From: Salvelinus alpinus
Lineage: Eukaryota > Chordata > Actinopteri > Salmoniformes > Salmonidae
DNA length: 64,000 nt
Assembly (NCBI RefSeq): GCF_045679555.1
Contig: NC_092099.1
Coordinates: forward strand, 8,986,576 to 9,050,575
Reading direction: 5' to 3'
Shown: positions 34,331 through 46,459 of the stretch, piece after piece
How positions within the stretch are numbered: the first letter of the stretch is position 1
Layout: the number at the start of each line of letters is the position of its first letter
Made by a program: the position numbers and the translations under genes
The notes under the pieces: generated by a model
The model's database searches: none
What the model was told of the DNA's origin: nothing
Seen by the model: the letters and a program-made list of their open reading frames with translations, nothing else

Positions 34331-34840
34331 TCAGTGATTTTTTTGCAATTTGTTCCAGTCATTGGCAGCAGAGAACTGGATGGAAAGGCGGCCAAAGGAA
34401 GTGTTGGCTTTGGGGATGACCAGTGAAATATACCTGCTGGAGCGCGTGCTATGGGTGGGTGTTGCTATGGTGACCAGTGAGCTGAGATAAGGCAGGGATT
34501 TACCTAGCATAGACTTATAGATGACCTGGAGCCAGTGGGTTTGACAACAAATATGTAGTGAGGGCCAGCCAACGAGAGCATACAGGTCACAGTGGTGGGT
34601 AGTATATGGGGCTTTGGTGACAAAACGGATGGCACTGTGATAGACTACATCCAGTTTGCTGAGTAGAGTGTTGGAGGCTATTTTGTAAATGATATCGCCG
34701 AAGTCAATGATTGGTAGGATAGTCAGTTTTACGAGGGTATGTTTGGCAGCATGAGTGAATGAGGCTTTGTTGCGAAATAGGAAGCAGATTCTAGATTTAT
34801 TTTGGGATTGGAGATGCTTAATGTGAGTCTGAAAGTTTGT
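34331..34840 (-). pseudogene. C-terminal part of LINE B reverse transcriptase protein
   Basis: Open segment reading TNFQTHIKHLQSQNKSRICF, ASFTHAAKHTLVKLTILPII, DFGDIIYKIASNTLLSKLDV and, near the end, SFGRLSIQFSAANDWNKLQK. This is the region after the palm domain in the family. It matches the 46.6-47.4 kb copy almost word for word. The catalytic half is missing, so it is non-functional. Confidence 0.88.
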
Positions 34841-34927
34841 CTCTGTAAGAGGGCTGTGAGATAGTGTGCTGAAATTCACCGGCAAATCGTAACAGCAAGT
34901 TAATCTAATTGATTTAGCCTCTGTTAC

Positions 34928-35372
34928 TATCACGGCTCAGGAGAAGACCCAGATGCAGACAGTTCAAAGTAATAACAGTTTATTACAAAAACAGGGGTAG
35001 GCAAACAACAGGTCAAGGGCAGGCAGAGGTCAGTAATCCAGAGCAGAGTGCGAAAGGTACAGAATGGCAGGCAAGCTCAGGGAAGGCAGAGGTCAGTAAT
35101 CGAGGGCAGTGTCACAAGGTACAGAACGGCAGGCAGGCTCAGGGTCAGGGCGGACAGAATGGTAAAAAAACAGGAAAACTAGAAAACAGGGACTAGAGAA
35201 AAAACAGGAAAACTGGAAAAACGCTAGTAGGCTTGACGAGAGAAGACAAACTAGCAACAGACAAACAGAAAACACAGGTATAAATACACTGGGGAAACTG
35301 GGGAAGATGAGCGACACATCGAGGGTGGTGGAGACAAGCACAAAAACTGGTGAAACAGATCAGGGTGTGACA
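34928..35372 (-). mobile_element. LTR C (solo), inverted
   Basis: In element sense TGTCACACCCTGATCTG (35372) to GAGCCGTGATA (34928), 445 bases, with AATAAA (complement of 34979-34984). Flanks are GTTAC and CTTAC, a 4/5 target duplication. It contains a short internal duplication around GGCAGAGGTCAGTAATC (35025-35040 and 35086-35102). Confidence 0.82.
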
Positions 35373-36730
35373 CTTACCATATCTTTAGCTAGTTAAAAAT
35401 ATACTGTAAATCCCTTGGTTGAGAGTCTACGAAGCTATCTAGCTAGTAGCTAGCATAGTAAAGACACTTAGCAATTAATATTAGCCAAGTATCATTATCT
35501 ATATGCTGCTATCCACTGCGGACTTGCTAGTTTTCAAACATTGAAAGCTGTGGTTTACATTTTGCAGTCGTCCTTTAGCTGATTCACCAGTTCTAGGCAT
35601 AATTAGTTGCTAATAAAGTAACTAACTGCTTAGCTGACATTCAATTTAATTAAGTTAGGTCATTACTAAATGCCTTTACAAGTTAGCTAGCTAACATTTC
35701 TTGGCTAATATTAACTTAAAGGCCCAATACAGCTGTTTTTATATCAATATCAAATCATTTCTGTGTAACAATTAAGTACCTTACCGTATTAGATTTTCAT
35801 TAAAATAGGCAAAAATAGCTTTTTAGCAAAAACAATAATTTTGCTAGGACTGTCCCGGAGTGTTCTGAGTGGGGAGGGGAAAACTTAAAATCAGCTGATA
35901 TTGACAGAGATGTTTGTCACTCTCTTTGTTTAAAGCTGCAATCAGTATGTCACTTTTTGGGTGACCAGACCAAATTCACATACAGTGTCAATGTCAGTTA
36001 TAGATCTGTCATTCTGATTGAAAGCAAGTCTAAGAAGTGGTAGATCTGTTCTATGTGCGCTATTTCTATGCTTCCCTTTCTTAATTTTGTTTTTTGAGTC
36101 TTTTATTTTCGGTTTTGTACACTAGCTTCAAACAGCTGAACATACAATATTTTTACCCGCAGTTTCGATGGTATAATGATTCTCTACACTATACATTGCT
36201 TGTTTTGTCACATAAACTGAAAGTAGCTATTAGAAATTGAGCAACCAGGAAATGGCGGAGAGATTTCTGCATACTGCACCTTTGACCAATTTGCAGCATG
36301 GTGGTGACACCATGCAAAGCCAAAACTCCCAGCATGCAAACCTGCTGACTAGAAGGTTCTGTGTATATTGTATTTTCAACCAACAACTATCAGTAAGTAT
36401 ATTTAAAACCAAATACTTTTATATTTTTACTCAAGTAGTATGTTCCTAGGTTAATTTCACTTTTACTTCATTTTCTATAAAGGTATCTTTACTTTTCCTC
36501 AGATCTGACAATTGGCTACTTTTTTCCACCAGCTGTTGTACAATATGAAACAAAACATAATTTTGACTGCACTGGGCCTTTGTTCTATAGATATTTACCA
36601 AGCAGCTAGCTTAGCAAGCTCTCAAGCGTAACTAGGTAAATAGTGATACATTGTGATAAGCCCTATCTGGCAGCTTACCTCAAAGATCTTGTGCAATTAC
36701 TCCTATCTAATTATTTGTTTGAAGCGTGAT
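35373..36730. other. Unassigned repeat-like DNA
   Basis: Rich in TAGCTAGC-type motifs. The 35720-36560 text reads like an old dispersed repeat, but I cannot name it. No exon is supported. Confidence 0.35.
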
Positions 36731-36739
36731 GCTATTTCA

Positions 36740-38200
36740 CAGTAAACAAATTGACAACAGACTTTCAGCATGCTTATAGGGAAGGACACTCAACAAGCAC
36801 AGCACTTACACAAATTACTGATGTCTGACAGAGAAATTGATGATAAAATGATTGTGGGGGCTGTCTTGTTAGACTTCACTGCAGCTTTTAAAATTATCAA
36901 TCATAGTCTGCTGCTGGAAAAACACACATGTTATGGCTTTACACCCCCTGCTATAATGTGGATAAAGAGTTACTTGTCTAACAGAACACAGAGGGTGTTC
37001 TTTAATGGAAGCCTCTCAAACATAATCCAGGTAGAATCAGGAAATCTCCAAGGTACAGTACCTGTTTAGGCCCCTTGCTTTTATCAATCTTTACTACTGA
37101 CATGCCTCTGACTTTGAGTAAAGCCAGAGTGTCTATGTATGCGGATGACTCAACACTATACACGTCAGCTACAACAGAGACTGAAATGACTGCAACACTT
37201 AACAAAGAGTTGCGGTTAGTTTCAGTGGGTGGCAAGGAATAAGTTAGTCCTAAATATTTCTATAACTAAAAGCATTGTATTTGGGACAAATCATTCACTA
37301 ACTAAATATTGTAATAAATCTTCGGAAATTGAGCAAGTTGAGATGACTAAACTGCTTGGAGTAACCCTGGACTGTAAACTGTCATGGTCAAAACATATTG
37401 ATACAACAGTAGATAAGACGGGGAGAAGTCTGTCCATAATAAAGCGCTGCTCTGCCTTTTTAACAGCACTATCAACAGGGCAGGTCCTACAGGCCCTAGT
37501 TTTGTCACACCTTGACTACTGTTCTGTAGTCGTGCGGTTGTGTGGTCAGGTGCCACAAAAAAGGAATTAGGACAATTGCAATTGGCTCAGAACAGGGCAG
37601 CACGGCTGGCCCTTGGATGTACACAGAGAGCTAATATTAATAATATGTCAATCTCTCCTGGCTCAAAGTGGAGGAGAGATTGACTTCATCACTACTTGTA
37701 TTTATGAAAGGTATTGACATGTTGAATGCACCGAGCTGTCTGTCTGAACTACTGGCACACAGCTCGGACACCCATGCATAGCCCACAACACATGCCACAA
37801 GAGGTCTCGTCACAGTCCCCAAGTCCAAAACATGGGAGGACTATGGGAAGAACTCTATTCCACATCAATTAACTGATGCAAGCAGTAAAATTAGATTTAA
37901 AAAACCAAGATTAAAAACACCTTATGGAACAGCGTGGACAGTGAAGCAACACAAACTTAGGCACAGACACATGCATACACACACGATAACATACGCACTA
38001 TACACACACATACACATGGATTTAGTACTGTAGATATGTGGTAGTGGTGGAGTAGGGGCCTGAGGGCACACAGTGTGTTGTGAAATCTGTGAATGTATTG
38101 TAATGTTTTTAAAATTGTATAAACTGCCTTCATTTTGCTGGACCCCAGGAAGAGTAGCAGCAGCTAATGGGGATCCACAATAAATACAAATACAAATATT
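36740..38200 (+). mobile_element. LINE family C, 5'-truncated
   Basis: Non-LTR retrotransposon distinct from A and B. Reverse transcriptase relic, then a 3' untranslated part ending GCAGCTAATGGGGATCCACA ATAAATACAAATACAAAT at about 38200. The tail is a short A-rich repeat. Confidence 0.85.
36770..37650 (+). pseudogene. LINE C reverse transcriptase, broken
   Basis: Palm domain: LLDFTAAFKIINHSLLL (first catalytic region, Asp kept), then IKSYLSNRTQRVFFNG, then a damaged GTVPV-stop-GPLL turn, then MYADDSTLYTS at about 37138-37149. After frameshifts it continues LLGVTLDCKLSWSKHI and LVLSHLDYCSVVV (37340-37540). Several stops; inactive. Confidence 0.88.
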
Positions 38201-38227
38201 CATGCATGGTAGTAACGACATGATTTG

Positions 38228-38478
38228 ACGATACAGGGCCAAACAGGCAGGATATAACCCCACCCACTTTGCCAAAGCACAGCCCCCACACCACTAGAGC
38301 GATATCTTCAACCACAAACTTACCATCCTGAGACAAGGCCGAGTATAGCCACATTCAAATCAAATCAAATCAAATGTATTTATATAGCCCTTCTTACATC
38401 AGCTGATATCTCAAAGTGATGTACAGAAACCCAGCCTAAAACCCCAAACAGCAAGCAATGCAGGTGTAGAAGCACAAT
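38228..38478 (-). mobile_element. Two L2 3'UTR fragments in swapped order
   Basis: 38228-38352 matches 12112-12238 (GGCCAAACAGGCAGGATATA ...). 38357-38478 matches the tail 11395-11500 (AAATCAAATC tail, CCCAGCCTAAAACCC). In the complete copy the tail lies to the left of the other block, so these are two insertions or a rearranged one. Confidence 0.8.
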
Positions 38479-39938
38479 CACAATCTGCTTGTGTTGCTTC
38501 ACACATGCATATTCACATTCCAATGAACTAAAAGGCTTGTTATTATGTCAGAAACTCCGCATAGGCAGGAGAGATGGATCTCGATCATCCATGCTTTTTC
38601 CCCATCTGTCTCCAAGTTGACTGACAGGGGGGCACTGTATTGAAGTCACCATGCAGCCATCTTGGTACTCCTCCATTGTAAAAAAGGTTTTGGAAGCTAA
38701 TGTCTACATTTCTTTTTGGCATGTTTATTCTATTACAGACACCTAAATGCATACTTTTAAATTATATTATGTAAGCTAAACATGAAAAAAACATACTTTT
38801 AAGGAAAATATATTCGTTTAGAGTACTAATGTTACTGTCCCCACTACAACAGAAAAGAAAATACTTCTAATTTTGGCCATTAATTGAAATACTGTAGAAT
38901 TCCATTCATTCCTATGGAGGACTGCTCCCACTGGGGAGTGCCAGTATGGCCAACCGGTAGCTTCAAAGCCTCTCAATGGGCAATACATAGCATCAGCAAT
39001 CCTGAGTTTATATACATAATTGGTTGAAACGCGGGTGCAGAATGACAACCCCTCACCTGGTTGGTCAGAAGAAAAGGCAATGCGCTCACGTGATTGGTCG
39101 GAAGAAAAAGCCCTGCCCGCACCAGAGCCTTCATGTCTTCTCTTGCATAGACACAAACACAGGTAACCCCAGATTTACAACTACAACCATTTTGGCACAA
39201 GTTACAAGTTGTAACTGTATGTATTTTTTATTCACAGAAGAAGATTCACCAGTTGCAAGTTTAGAGAGCACTTGCCAGTCTTTAAGGTGTCTATAGTTAG
39301 GTTCCCATCCAATTGGCAACAGATTTCCATGCGAATATTCAAAAATTGGCATAAAAACACAACAGATTTGTGTTTCATCAAATTGACTTGTTAGGATAAA
39401 AATCTGTGTGTAAATACGTAGCGCACATACAATTTACTTCTGCAGTAAAATTCCCTTGTACTGAATAAAAAATACAAGCTAAATGGGTTTCCATCATATT
39501 TTCAACTCTAGGCCTAGTGATGGTTTTGTCACAAAAAAATGCTGCATATTGCTGCATATTGTAGGTGTAGTGAATGTGCCCCCTGGTGTGTTCTAGTCAA
39601 CAGCCTGTAGGTACAGTGCGGGTATAGCCTATACACGATGAGATTATTATAAACAAAAGTGAGAGATTACTTTTATTTGTCAAAAGGTAGCCAATCATTG
39701 ATCATCATGTCACCAGCGTAAGACCCCCAATTATTATTGAAAGGAGCATCAAGCTCATCACTGTGCACTTTCAGAACCCTGTGAAGTTGATTATTTATTT
39801 AATCTGTAGCCTAATTAACTGCATGCTTTCCCATGATGTCTTGACATTTTTTCCCTTGATAACAAAACATTGTGACTGGTTCTGTTTATGCCACATATAA
39901 AAGGTAATACATTTTAAAAGTTCAATTATAAATATTTA
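38479..39938. other. No gene seen
   Basis: Mixed AT-rich DNA. Bases 39290-39580 look like an old dispersed repeat. Open frames at 38818-39156 (minus) and 39024-39296 (plus) overlap and have no recognisable domain. Confidence 0.35.
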
Positions 39939-41556
39939 CAGTTGAAGTTGGAAGTTTACATACAACTTAGCCAAATACATTTAAACTCAGTTTTTCACAA
40001 TTCCTGACATTTAATCCTAGTAAAAATTTCCTGTCTTAGGTCAGTTAGGATCACCATTTTATTTTAAGAATGTGAAATGTCAGAATAATAGTAGAGAGAA
40101 TAATTTATTTCAGCTTTTATTTCTTTCATCACATTCCCAGTGGGTCAGAGGTTTACATACACTCAATTAGTATTTGGTAGCATTGCCTTTAATTGTTTAA
40201 CTTGCATCAAATGTTTTGGGTAGCCTTCCACAAGCTTCCCACAATAAATCGTGTGAATTTTGACCCATTCCTCCTGACAGAGCTGGTGTAACTGAGTTAG
40301 GTTTTGTAGGCCTCCTTGCTCACACACAGTTTTTCACTTCTGCCCACAAATTTTCTATAGGATTGAGGTCAGGGCTTTGTGATGGCCACTCCAATACCTT
40401 GACTTTGTTATCCTTAAGCCATTTTGCCACAACTTTGGAAGTATGCTTGGGGTCATTGTCCATTTGGAAGACCCATTTGCGACCAAGCTTTAACTTCCTG
40501 ACTGATGTTTAGAGATGTTGCTTCAATATATCCACATAATTGTCCGTCCTCATGATGCCATCTATTTTGTGAATTGCACCAGTCCCTCCTGCAGCAAAGC
40601 ACCCTCACAACATGATGCTGCCACCCCCGTGCTTCACGTTGGGATGGTGTTCTTCGGCTTGCAAGCCTCCCGCTTTTTCCTCCAAACATAACGACGGTCA
40701 TTATGGCCAAACAGTTCTATTTTTGTTTCATCAGACCAGAGGACATTTCTCCATGTGCAGTTGCAAACCGTAGTCTGGCTTTTTGTTGCAAACCGTAGTC
40801 TGGCGGTTTTGGAGCAGTGGCTTCTTCCTTGCTGAGCGGCCTTTCAGGTTATGTCGATATAGGACTCATTTTACTGTGGATATAGATACTTCTGTACCTG
40901 TTTCCTCCAACATCTTCACAAGGTCCTTTGCTGTTGTTCTGGGATTGATTTGCACTTTTCGCACCAAAGTACGTTCATCTCTAGGAGACAGAACGCGTCT
41001 CCTTCTTGAGCGGTATGATGGCTGCGTGGTCCCATGGTGTTTATCCTTGTGTACTATTGTTTGTACAGATGAACGTGGTACCTTCAGGCATTTGTAAATT
41101 GCACCCAAGGATGAACCAGACTTGTGGAGGTCTACAATTTTTTTTCTGAGGTGTTGGCTGATTTCTTTTGATTTTCCCATGATGTCAAGCAAAGAGGCAC
41201 TGAGTTTGAAGGTAGGAATCGAAATACATCCACAATTGACTCAAATGATGTCAATTAGCCTATCAGAAGCTTCTAAAGCCATGACATAATTTTCTGGAAT
41301 TTTCCAAGCTGTTTAAAGGCACAGTCATCTTAGTGTATGTAAACTTCTGACCCACTGGAATTGTGATACAGTGAATTATAAGTGAAATAATCTGTCTGTA
41401 AACAATTGTTGGAAAAATGACTTGTGTCATGCACAAAGTAGATCTCCTAACCGACTTGCTAAAACTATAGTTTGTTAACAAGAAATTTGCGGAGTGGTTG
41501 AAAAACGAGTTTTATTGACTCCAACCTAAGTGTATGTAAACTTCCGACTGCAACTG
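39939..41556 (-). mobile_element. Tc1/mariner transposon copy 3, both ends present
   Basis: CAGTTGAAGTTGG at 39939 and its complement ending GACTGCAACTG at 41556, each beside a TA. 1618 bases, full length for the family. Inner direct repeats are present at about 40138-40170 and 41335-41360. The ends could still be cut by a matching transposase. Confidence 0.95.
40167..41180 (-). pseudogene. Broken Tc1 transposase (copy 3)
   Basis: The DNA-binding half, [15 protein letters not shown] from 41180, stays open to about 40866 through RRRRVLSPRDERTLVRKVQI and VKMLEETGTEVSISTVK. It is followed by a damaged middle (about 40740-40870, with a short local duplication of CAAACCGTAGTCTGGC). Later parts carry HHVVRVLC-type frames out of register. 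About one third of the protein is intact, but the catalytic core is scrambled. Confidence 0.9.
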
Positions 41557-42131
41557 TAGGTGAGCAAGGAATAGCTGCTCGGATTGGAGAGGAGGGAGAG
41601 CGCTCCTTAAGCTTTCCTGAACAACTGGGCCTGCTGGGAGCATATGTTGCCACATTATTATAGGACGACTTGGGAGAATGATGGTCTGCAACAGACAGCG
41701 CATCCCAGTGTCAGAAGTAAAAATACAGCCAGACTGGCCTGCTACTGTGCCTTCCTAGACCTTATGAACTATGGAGAGGAGACCCACAGCTGATCCAAAT
41801 GGAATGAAACATTCAAATCACAGGGCTTTTGCGAATTTTGTACTCACTTGAAAACAATAATTCAATTATTCATTGCATTGTGGTGTTGTAGGGTAGTCGA
41901 GGTAGGATACACCTTGATATAGGGATGGTGCATGCAAGCAGATGAGGAAATGTGGCTAGGATGGAAGAAATTATATAGTAAAACCTGCAAAAGAACGAAT
42001 GAAACAGGGATAAAATGCACTACCCTCTCGTGCCCAATAAAAAACCACGCAACCCTCCCCTATTTTGGGCATGGTGGCTAACTACTCCACCTATTTGTAG
42101 TGCGGCACCGTCACTTTGTATCATTCATGGG
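41557..42131. other. No gene seen
   Basis: Spacer between Tc1 copy 3 and the hAT MITE; nothing recognised. Confidence 0.4.
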
Positions 42132-42320
42132 ATGTAAAGCAGAGGAGGCTGGTGGGAGGAGCTATAGGAGGATGGGCTCATTGTAATGGCTAGAATGGTA
42201 TCAATGGAATGGTACCAAACACATGGAAACAACGCGATTGACTCCGTTCCATTGATTCCATTCCATTACAATGAGCCCGTCCTCCTATAGCTCCTCCCAC
42301 CAGCCTCCTCTGATGTAAAG
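42132..42320. mobile_element. hAT-type MITE with 8-bp target duplication
   Basis: Foldback element 42140-42312 (173 bases). The ends CAGAGGAGGCTGGTGGGAGG and its complement continue as an inverted repeat of about 50 bases with one mismatch by eye. It is flanked by ATGTAAAG at 42132-42139 and 42313-42320. The CAGAGG/CCTCTG ends and 8-bp duplication are typical of hAT elements. No coding capacity. Confidence 0.96.
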
Positions 42321-43087
42321 GCTAAGCTTTGTAGCATTTTTCACGTCTATGGTCATTGTCATCAATCGTCCAGTATGTGGCAGTGTTACATCAGTTATTC
42401 TGTGCTGTGGATTGGAAACGCTCAGATACTGCACACACACCATAGCTCCAGGGAGATGCAGTTCACCTCTTATCAGATCGGCTTGGAAAACGTAGGGGGT
42501 GCTCTTACCTGATGTGACATGGAAGTCCATGGTAAGGAAGTGTTTTGTATAGAGAAGAATCTCGCGTGCTATTCTTCCTGTCATATTTTGTGACATTTAA
42601 GATTTACCCAATTGTTTCCATAACTCTAGGGATTTTTTTCAAACTCCCCTGGCTAAGATAATAGATTCCTGCCACTGACCATCTTTGTTTGCTTTTCTAC
42701 TGGTCAGTATTTTGGGGAATATACCTGAATGCTCGTCAGTGACACATTGTTAAATCACTAGGGCAGCCACACAGGGAAACTGTACACAAAAAACCCTGCC
42801 AGCATTCTACCCCAAGTGTGACACCTGCATCAACTAGGAAGATGAGAATAGCTCTTGTTAAGATAGCTCTTGTTTTGTGGTTTTAATAAAATGTTCAGTG
42901 GGTGTAAGTGCCCGCTCTCTGCCACAGAGAGAGTGATGGGGATTGCAAACTGCCACATGCCTGCATTGCTCCCTAGTTGGCACTCCTCTTTGCCTAACAG
43001 CTAACTGCTTCACAAGCACACAAAGCACACTGTTTCTCTTGGACATGCCACTGTTTCTCCAGCCCATTATCAGCCGCAAAACACCCT
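42321..43087. other. No proven gene; minus-strand open frame 42285-42596
   Basis: The minus-strand frame includes HVTSGKSTPYVFQADLIRG and LPGAMVCVQYLSVSNP, which read like protein but match no family I know. Part of it resembles 26605-26700. The rest is unassigned. Confidence 0.35.
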
Positions 43088-43179
43088 GTCATGTTTTTGC
43101 TAAAAGTTAGGCATCAACCTATTGATGCTTATGTCAACTGGCCATGCTCCCAGCAAGCTTTGAGGTGCCAATGGAAAAA

Positions 43180-43485
43180 GATGAGCGTCAACCAATTGAT
43201 GCTGATGTCAATATGTTGCAGTCAATAGAAAATATGAGTGTCAATGGGTTGACGCTTATGCCAATACATTGCATTCAATGGGAAAAGATGAGTTTCAACC
43301 TATTGACGCTTATGGTAATATATTGCACTCAATGGGAACAGATTAGTGTCACAGGGTTGATGCTCATGTCAATGCATTGCAGTCAATGGAAAAAGATGAG
43401 AGTTAATACATTGTGTTCAATGGGAAAAGATGAGTGTCAAAAGGGTTGAAGCTTATGTCAATACATGGCAGTCAAAGGTAAAAGA
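43180..43485. repeat. 54-bp minisatellite, about 5.6 diverged copies
   Basis: The unit begins AAAAGATGAGTGTCAACC and includes TTGACGCTTATGTCAATAC and a TTGCAGTCAATGGG end. The copies differ by about 10-25% by eye; one is shortened. The unit is a multiple of three and so leaves an open frame (43144-43449) that I do not regard as a gene. Confidence 0.88.
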
Positions 43486-43492
43486 AAATGTT

Positions 43493-43620
43493 GTCTTTCT
43501 CCCTCCCTCCCTTATTCTCTCTCCTTTTTATACCCCCTCCTCTTTTCTCTCCCTCACCTTTCTTTTACCCCCTCCACACTCTCTCTCGTTCTCCCCCTAT
43601 CTCTCTCCCCTCCTATCTCT
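43493..43620. repeat. Pyrimidine-rich (CT) tract
   Basis: Nearly pure C/T on the plus strand with a few A interruptions. It continues at 48268 after the LINE A insertion. Confidence 0.9.
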
Positions 43621-44340
43621 CAGTTCAATTTCAATTTAAGGGCTTTATTGGCATGGGAAACATAAGTTTACATTGGCAAAGCAAGTGAAATAGATAATAA
43701 ACAAAAGTAAAATAAAAAATAAAAAAATGTACAGTAAACATTACACTCACAAAAGTTCCAAGAGAATAAAGACATTTCAAATGTCATATTATGTGCAAAT
43801 AGTTAAAGTACAAAAGGGGAAATAAATAAACATAAATATGTGTTATATTTACAATGGTGTTTGTTCTTCACTGGTTGCACTTTTCTTGTGGCAACAGGTC
43901 CCAAATATTGCTGCTGTGATGGCACACTGTGGTATTTTACCCAATAGATACGGGTGTTTATCAAAATTGGGTTTGTTTTCAAATTCTTTGTGAGTCTGTG
44001 TAATCTGAGGGATATACATACTTGTCTCTAATGGTCATACATTTGGCAGGAGGTTAGGAAGTGCCGCTCAGTTTCCACCACATTTTGTGGTCAGTGTGCA
44101 CGTAGCCTGTCTTCTCTTGAGAGCCAGGTCTGCCTACGGCGGCCTTTCTCAATAGCAAAGGCTAGCTCACTGAGTCTGTACATAGTCAAAGCTTTCCTTA
44201 AGTTTGGGTCAGTCACAGTGGTTAGGTATGCTGCCACTGTGTACAGTACTCTCTGTTTAGGGCTAAATAGCATTTTAGTTTGCTCTGTTTTTTGTTGATT
44301 CTTTACACTGTCAATTAATTATCTTTTTGTTTTCGCATGA

Positions 44341-44526
44341 TTCTGTATCCCAGTGGTTAGAGCGTTGGGCCAGTAACCAAATGGTTTCTAGAATCCCCGA
44401 GCTGACAAGGTAAAAATCTGTTGTTCTGCCCCTGATCAAGGCAGTTAACCCACTGTTCCTAGGCCGTCATTGTAAATAAGAATTTGTTCTTAACTGACTT
44501 TCCTAGTTAAATTCAAAAATTAAATA
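44341..44526 (+). repeat. HpaI-type tRNA-derived SINE in LINE A
   Basis: tRNA-like head with CAGTGGTTAGAGCGTTGGGC (A box region), degenerate B box, then CGAGCTGACAAGGTAAAAAT, CAAGGCAGTTAACCCACTGT and the AATTTGTTCTTAACTGACTT tail. The LINE sequence resumes right after at AATTGTGTTGCTG. Confidence 0.9.
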
Positions 44527-45985
44527 ATTGTGTTGCTGTCCTGGGGCTCTGTGGGGTCTGTTTGTGTTTGTGAACAGAGCCCCAGGACCAGCTTGCTTTT
44601 AGGTGGTTGTAGAATTTAACAGCTCTTTTCTGGATTTTGATAATTAGCGGGTATCGGCCTAATTCTGCTCTGCGTGCATTATTTGTTGTTTTACGTTGTG
44701 CACAGAGGATATTTTTTACTGAATTCTGCATGCAGTCTCAATTTGGTGTTTGTCCCATTTTTTTAATTCTTGGTTGGTGAGCGGACCCCAGACCTCATAA
44801 CCATAAAGGGCAATGGGTTCTATAACTGATTCAAGTATTTTTAGCCAGATGGTATGTCGAATTTTATGTTCCTTTTGATGGCAGATCGTTCACAGCTTTG
44901 TGCAAGTTACCTGTGGCGCTGATGTTTAGGCCGAGGTATGTATCGTTTTTTGTGTGCTCTAGGGCAACTGTGTCTAGATGGAATTTGTATTTGTGGCCTT
45001 GGCAACTGGACCTTTTTTGGAACACCATTATTTTTGTCTTACTGAGATTCACTGTCAGGGCCCAGGTCTGTCAGAATATGTGCAGAAGATCTAGGTGCTG
45101 TTGTAGGCCCTCCTTGGTTGGGGACAGAATCACCAGCTCATCAGCAAACAGTAGGCATTGGACTTCAGATTCTAGTAGGGTGAGCCTGGGTGCTGCAGAC
45201 TGTTCTAGTGCCCTCAACAATTCTTTGATATATATGTTGAAAAGGTTGAGTCTTATGCTGCATCCCTGTCTCACTCCACAGCCCTGTGGAAAGAAATGTG
45301 TGTGTTTTTTTCCAATTTTAAATGCTCACTTGTTGTTTGTATACATGGATTTTATAAGGTCGTATGTTCATCCCCCAACACCCCTTTCCATCCATTTGTA
45401 TAGCAGGTCCTCATGCCAAATTGAGTAAAAATATTTTTTGAAATCAACAGATCAAGACAAGACTTTGCCTTTGTTTTGGTTTGTTTCTTTGTCGATTAAG
45501 GTGTGCAGGGTGACTATATGGTCTGTCGTATGGTAACTTGGTAAAAAGCCAAATTGACATTTGCTCAGTACATTGTTTTTACTGAGGAAATGTACAAGTC
45601 TGCTGTTAATGATAATGCAGAGTCTTTTCCCAAAGTTGCTGTTGACGCATATCCCACGGTAGTTATCGGGGTCAAATTTGCCTCCACTTTTGTGGATTGG
45701 GGTGATCAGTCCTTGGTTCTAAATATTGGGGGAAATGCCAGAGCTAAGGATGATGAGTAAGAGTTTAAGTTTAGCCAATTCATTTAGGATACCATCAACA
45801 CCACAGGCCTTTTTGGGTTGTAGGGTTGGTATTTTGTCCTGTTGTTCATTCAATGTAATTGGAGAATCCAGTGGGTTCTGGCAGTCTTCAATAGTTGATT
45901 CTCTTTATTTGTGTTTGATCATGTATATGTTTTTGCTGTTTGTTCTTTTTTATAGGCTCTTTTCTCTGTATATATCAATGATGTC

Positions 45986-46451
45986 CGTAACGTTCGTCTT
46001 CCTCCTCGTTTGAGGAGGAGCAAGGATCGGACCAATATGCAGCGTGGTATGTATCCATATTTTATTTCTTTAAGCGACGTAATGAAGAACACTTAAACAA
46101 AATACAAAATAACAAAAACGACGTGAACAGACCTGAACTTGAGAACATAAAACATGAACGCACGAACAGGAAGGAACACACGAACGAACGAACGAAACGA
46201 AACGAAACAGTACCGTGTGGCGAACAAACACAGACACAGCAACAATCACCCACAAACAAACAGTGAGAACAGCCTACCTTAACATGGTTCTCAATCAGAG
46301 GAAACGTAAAACACCTGCCCCTGATTGAGAACCATATCAGGCTAATACAATGAACCCAACATAGAAACACATAACATAGAATGCCCACCCAGCTCACGTC
46401 CTGACCAACTAAACAAGGCTAAACAAAGGAAATAAGGTCAGGAACGTGACA
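45986..46451 (-). mobile_element. Solo LTR nested in LINE B, 5-bp target duplication
   Basis: 466 bases, flanked by ATGTC at 45981-45985 and 46452-46456. In element sense it starts TGTCACGTTCC and ends ...AACGTTACG, the last A of TACA changed to G. Its end encodes MDTYHAAYWSDPCSSSNEEE, the same leader as the complete element at 29898. The conserved hairpin is 46284-46298 with 46321-46335 (15 bp, perfect). Contains a short (GAAC)n/(GAAAC)n run near 46180. Confidence 0.93.
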
Positions 46452-46459
46452 ATGTCGCT

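Larger units (their letters stand above)
32811..34840 (-). mobile_element. LINE family B, 5'-truncated, interrupted by LTRs
   Basis: The 3' tail is at the left (complement of the AACTGGCCTCCCTGGTTAAA type, 32811-32958), and the rest resumes at 34026. Coding sequence reads leftwards from about 34840 to 34331. Family B is also at 20458 and 45957. The text is continuous if the 32959-34025 insert and one copy of ATAAC are removed. Confidence 0.88.

Noticed and set aside
43144..43449. 101-codon frame with 18-residue repeats
   Set aside because: Product of the 54-bp minisatellite; units are diverged without codon-position bias that I can see.
43180..43485. CRISPR-like repeat-spacer array
   Set aside because: Units are diverged over their whole length with no unique spacers, and the DNA is vertebrate.
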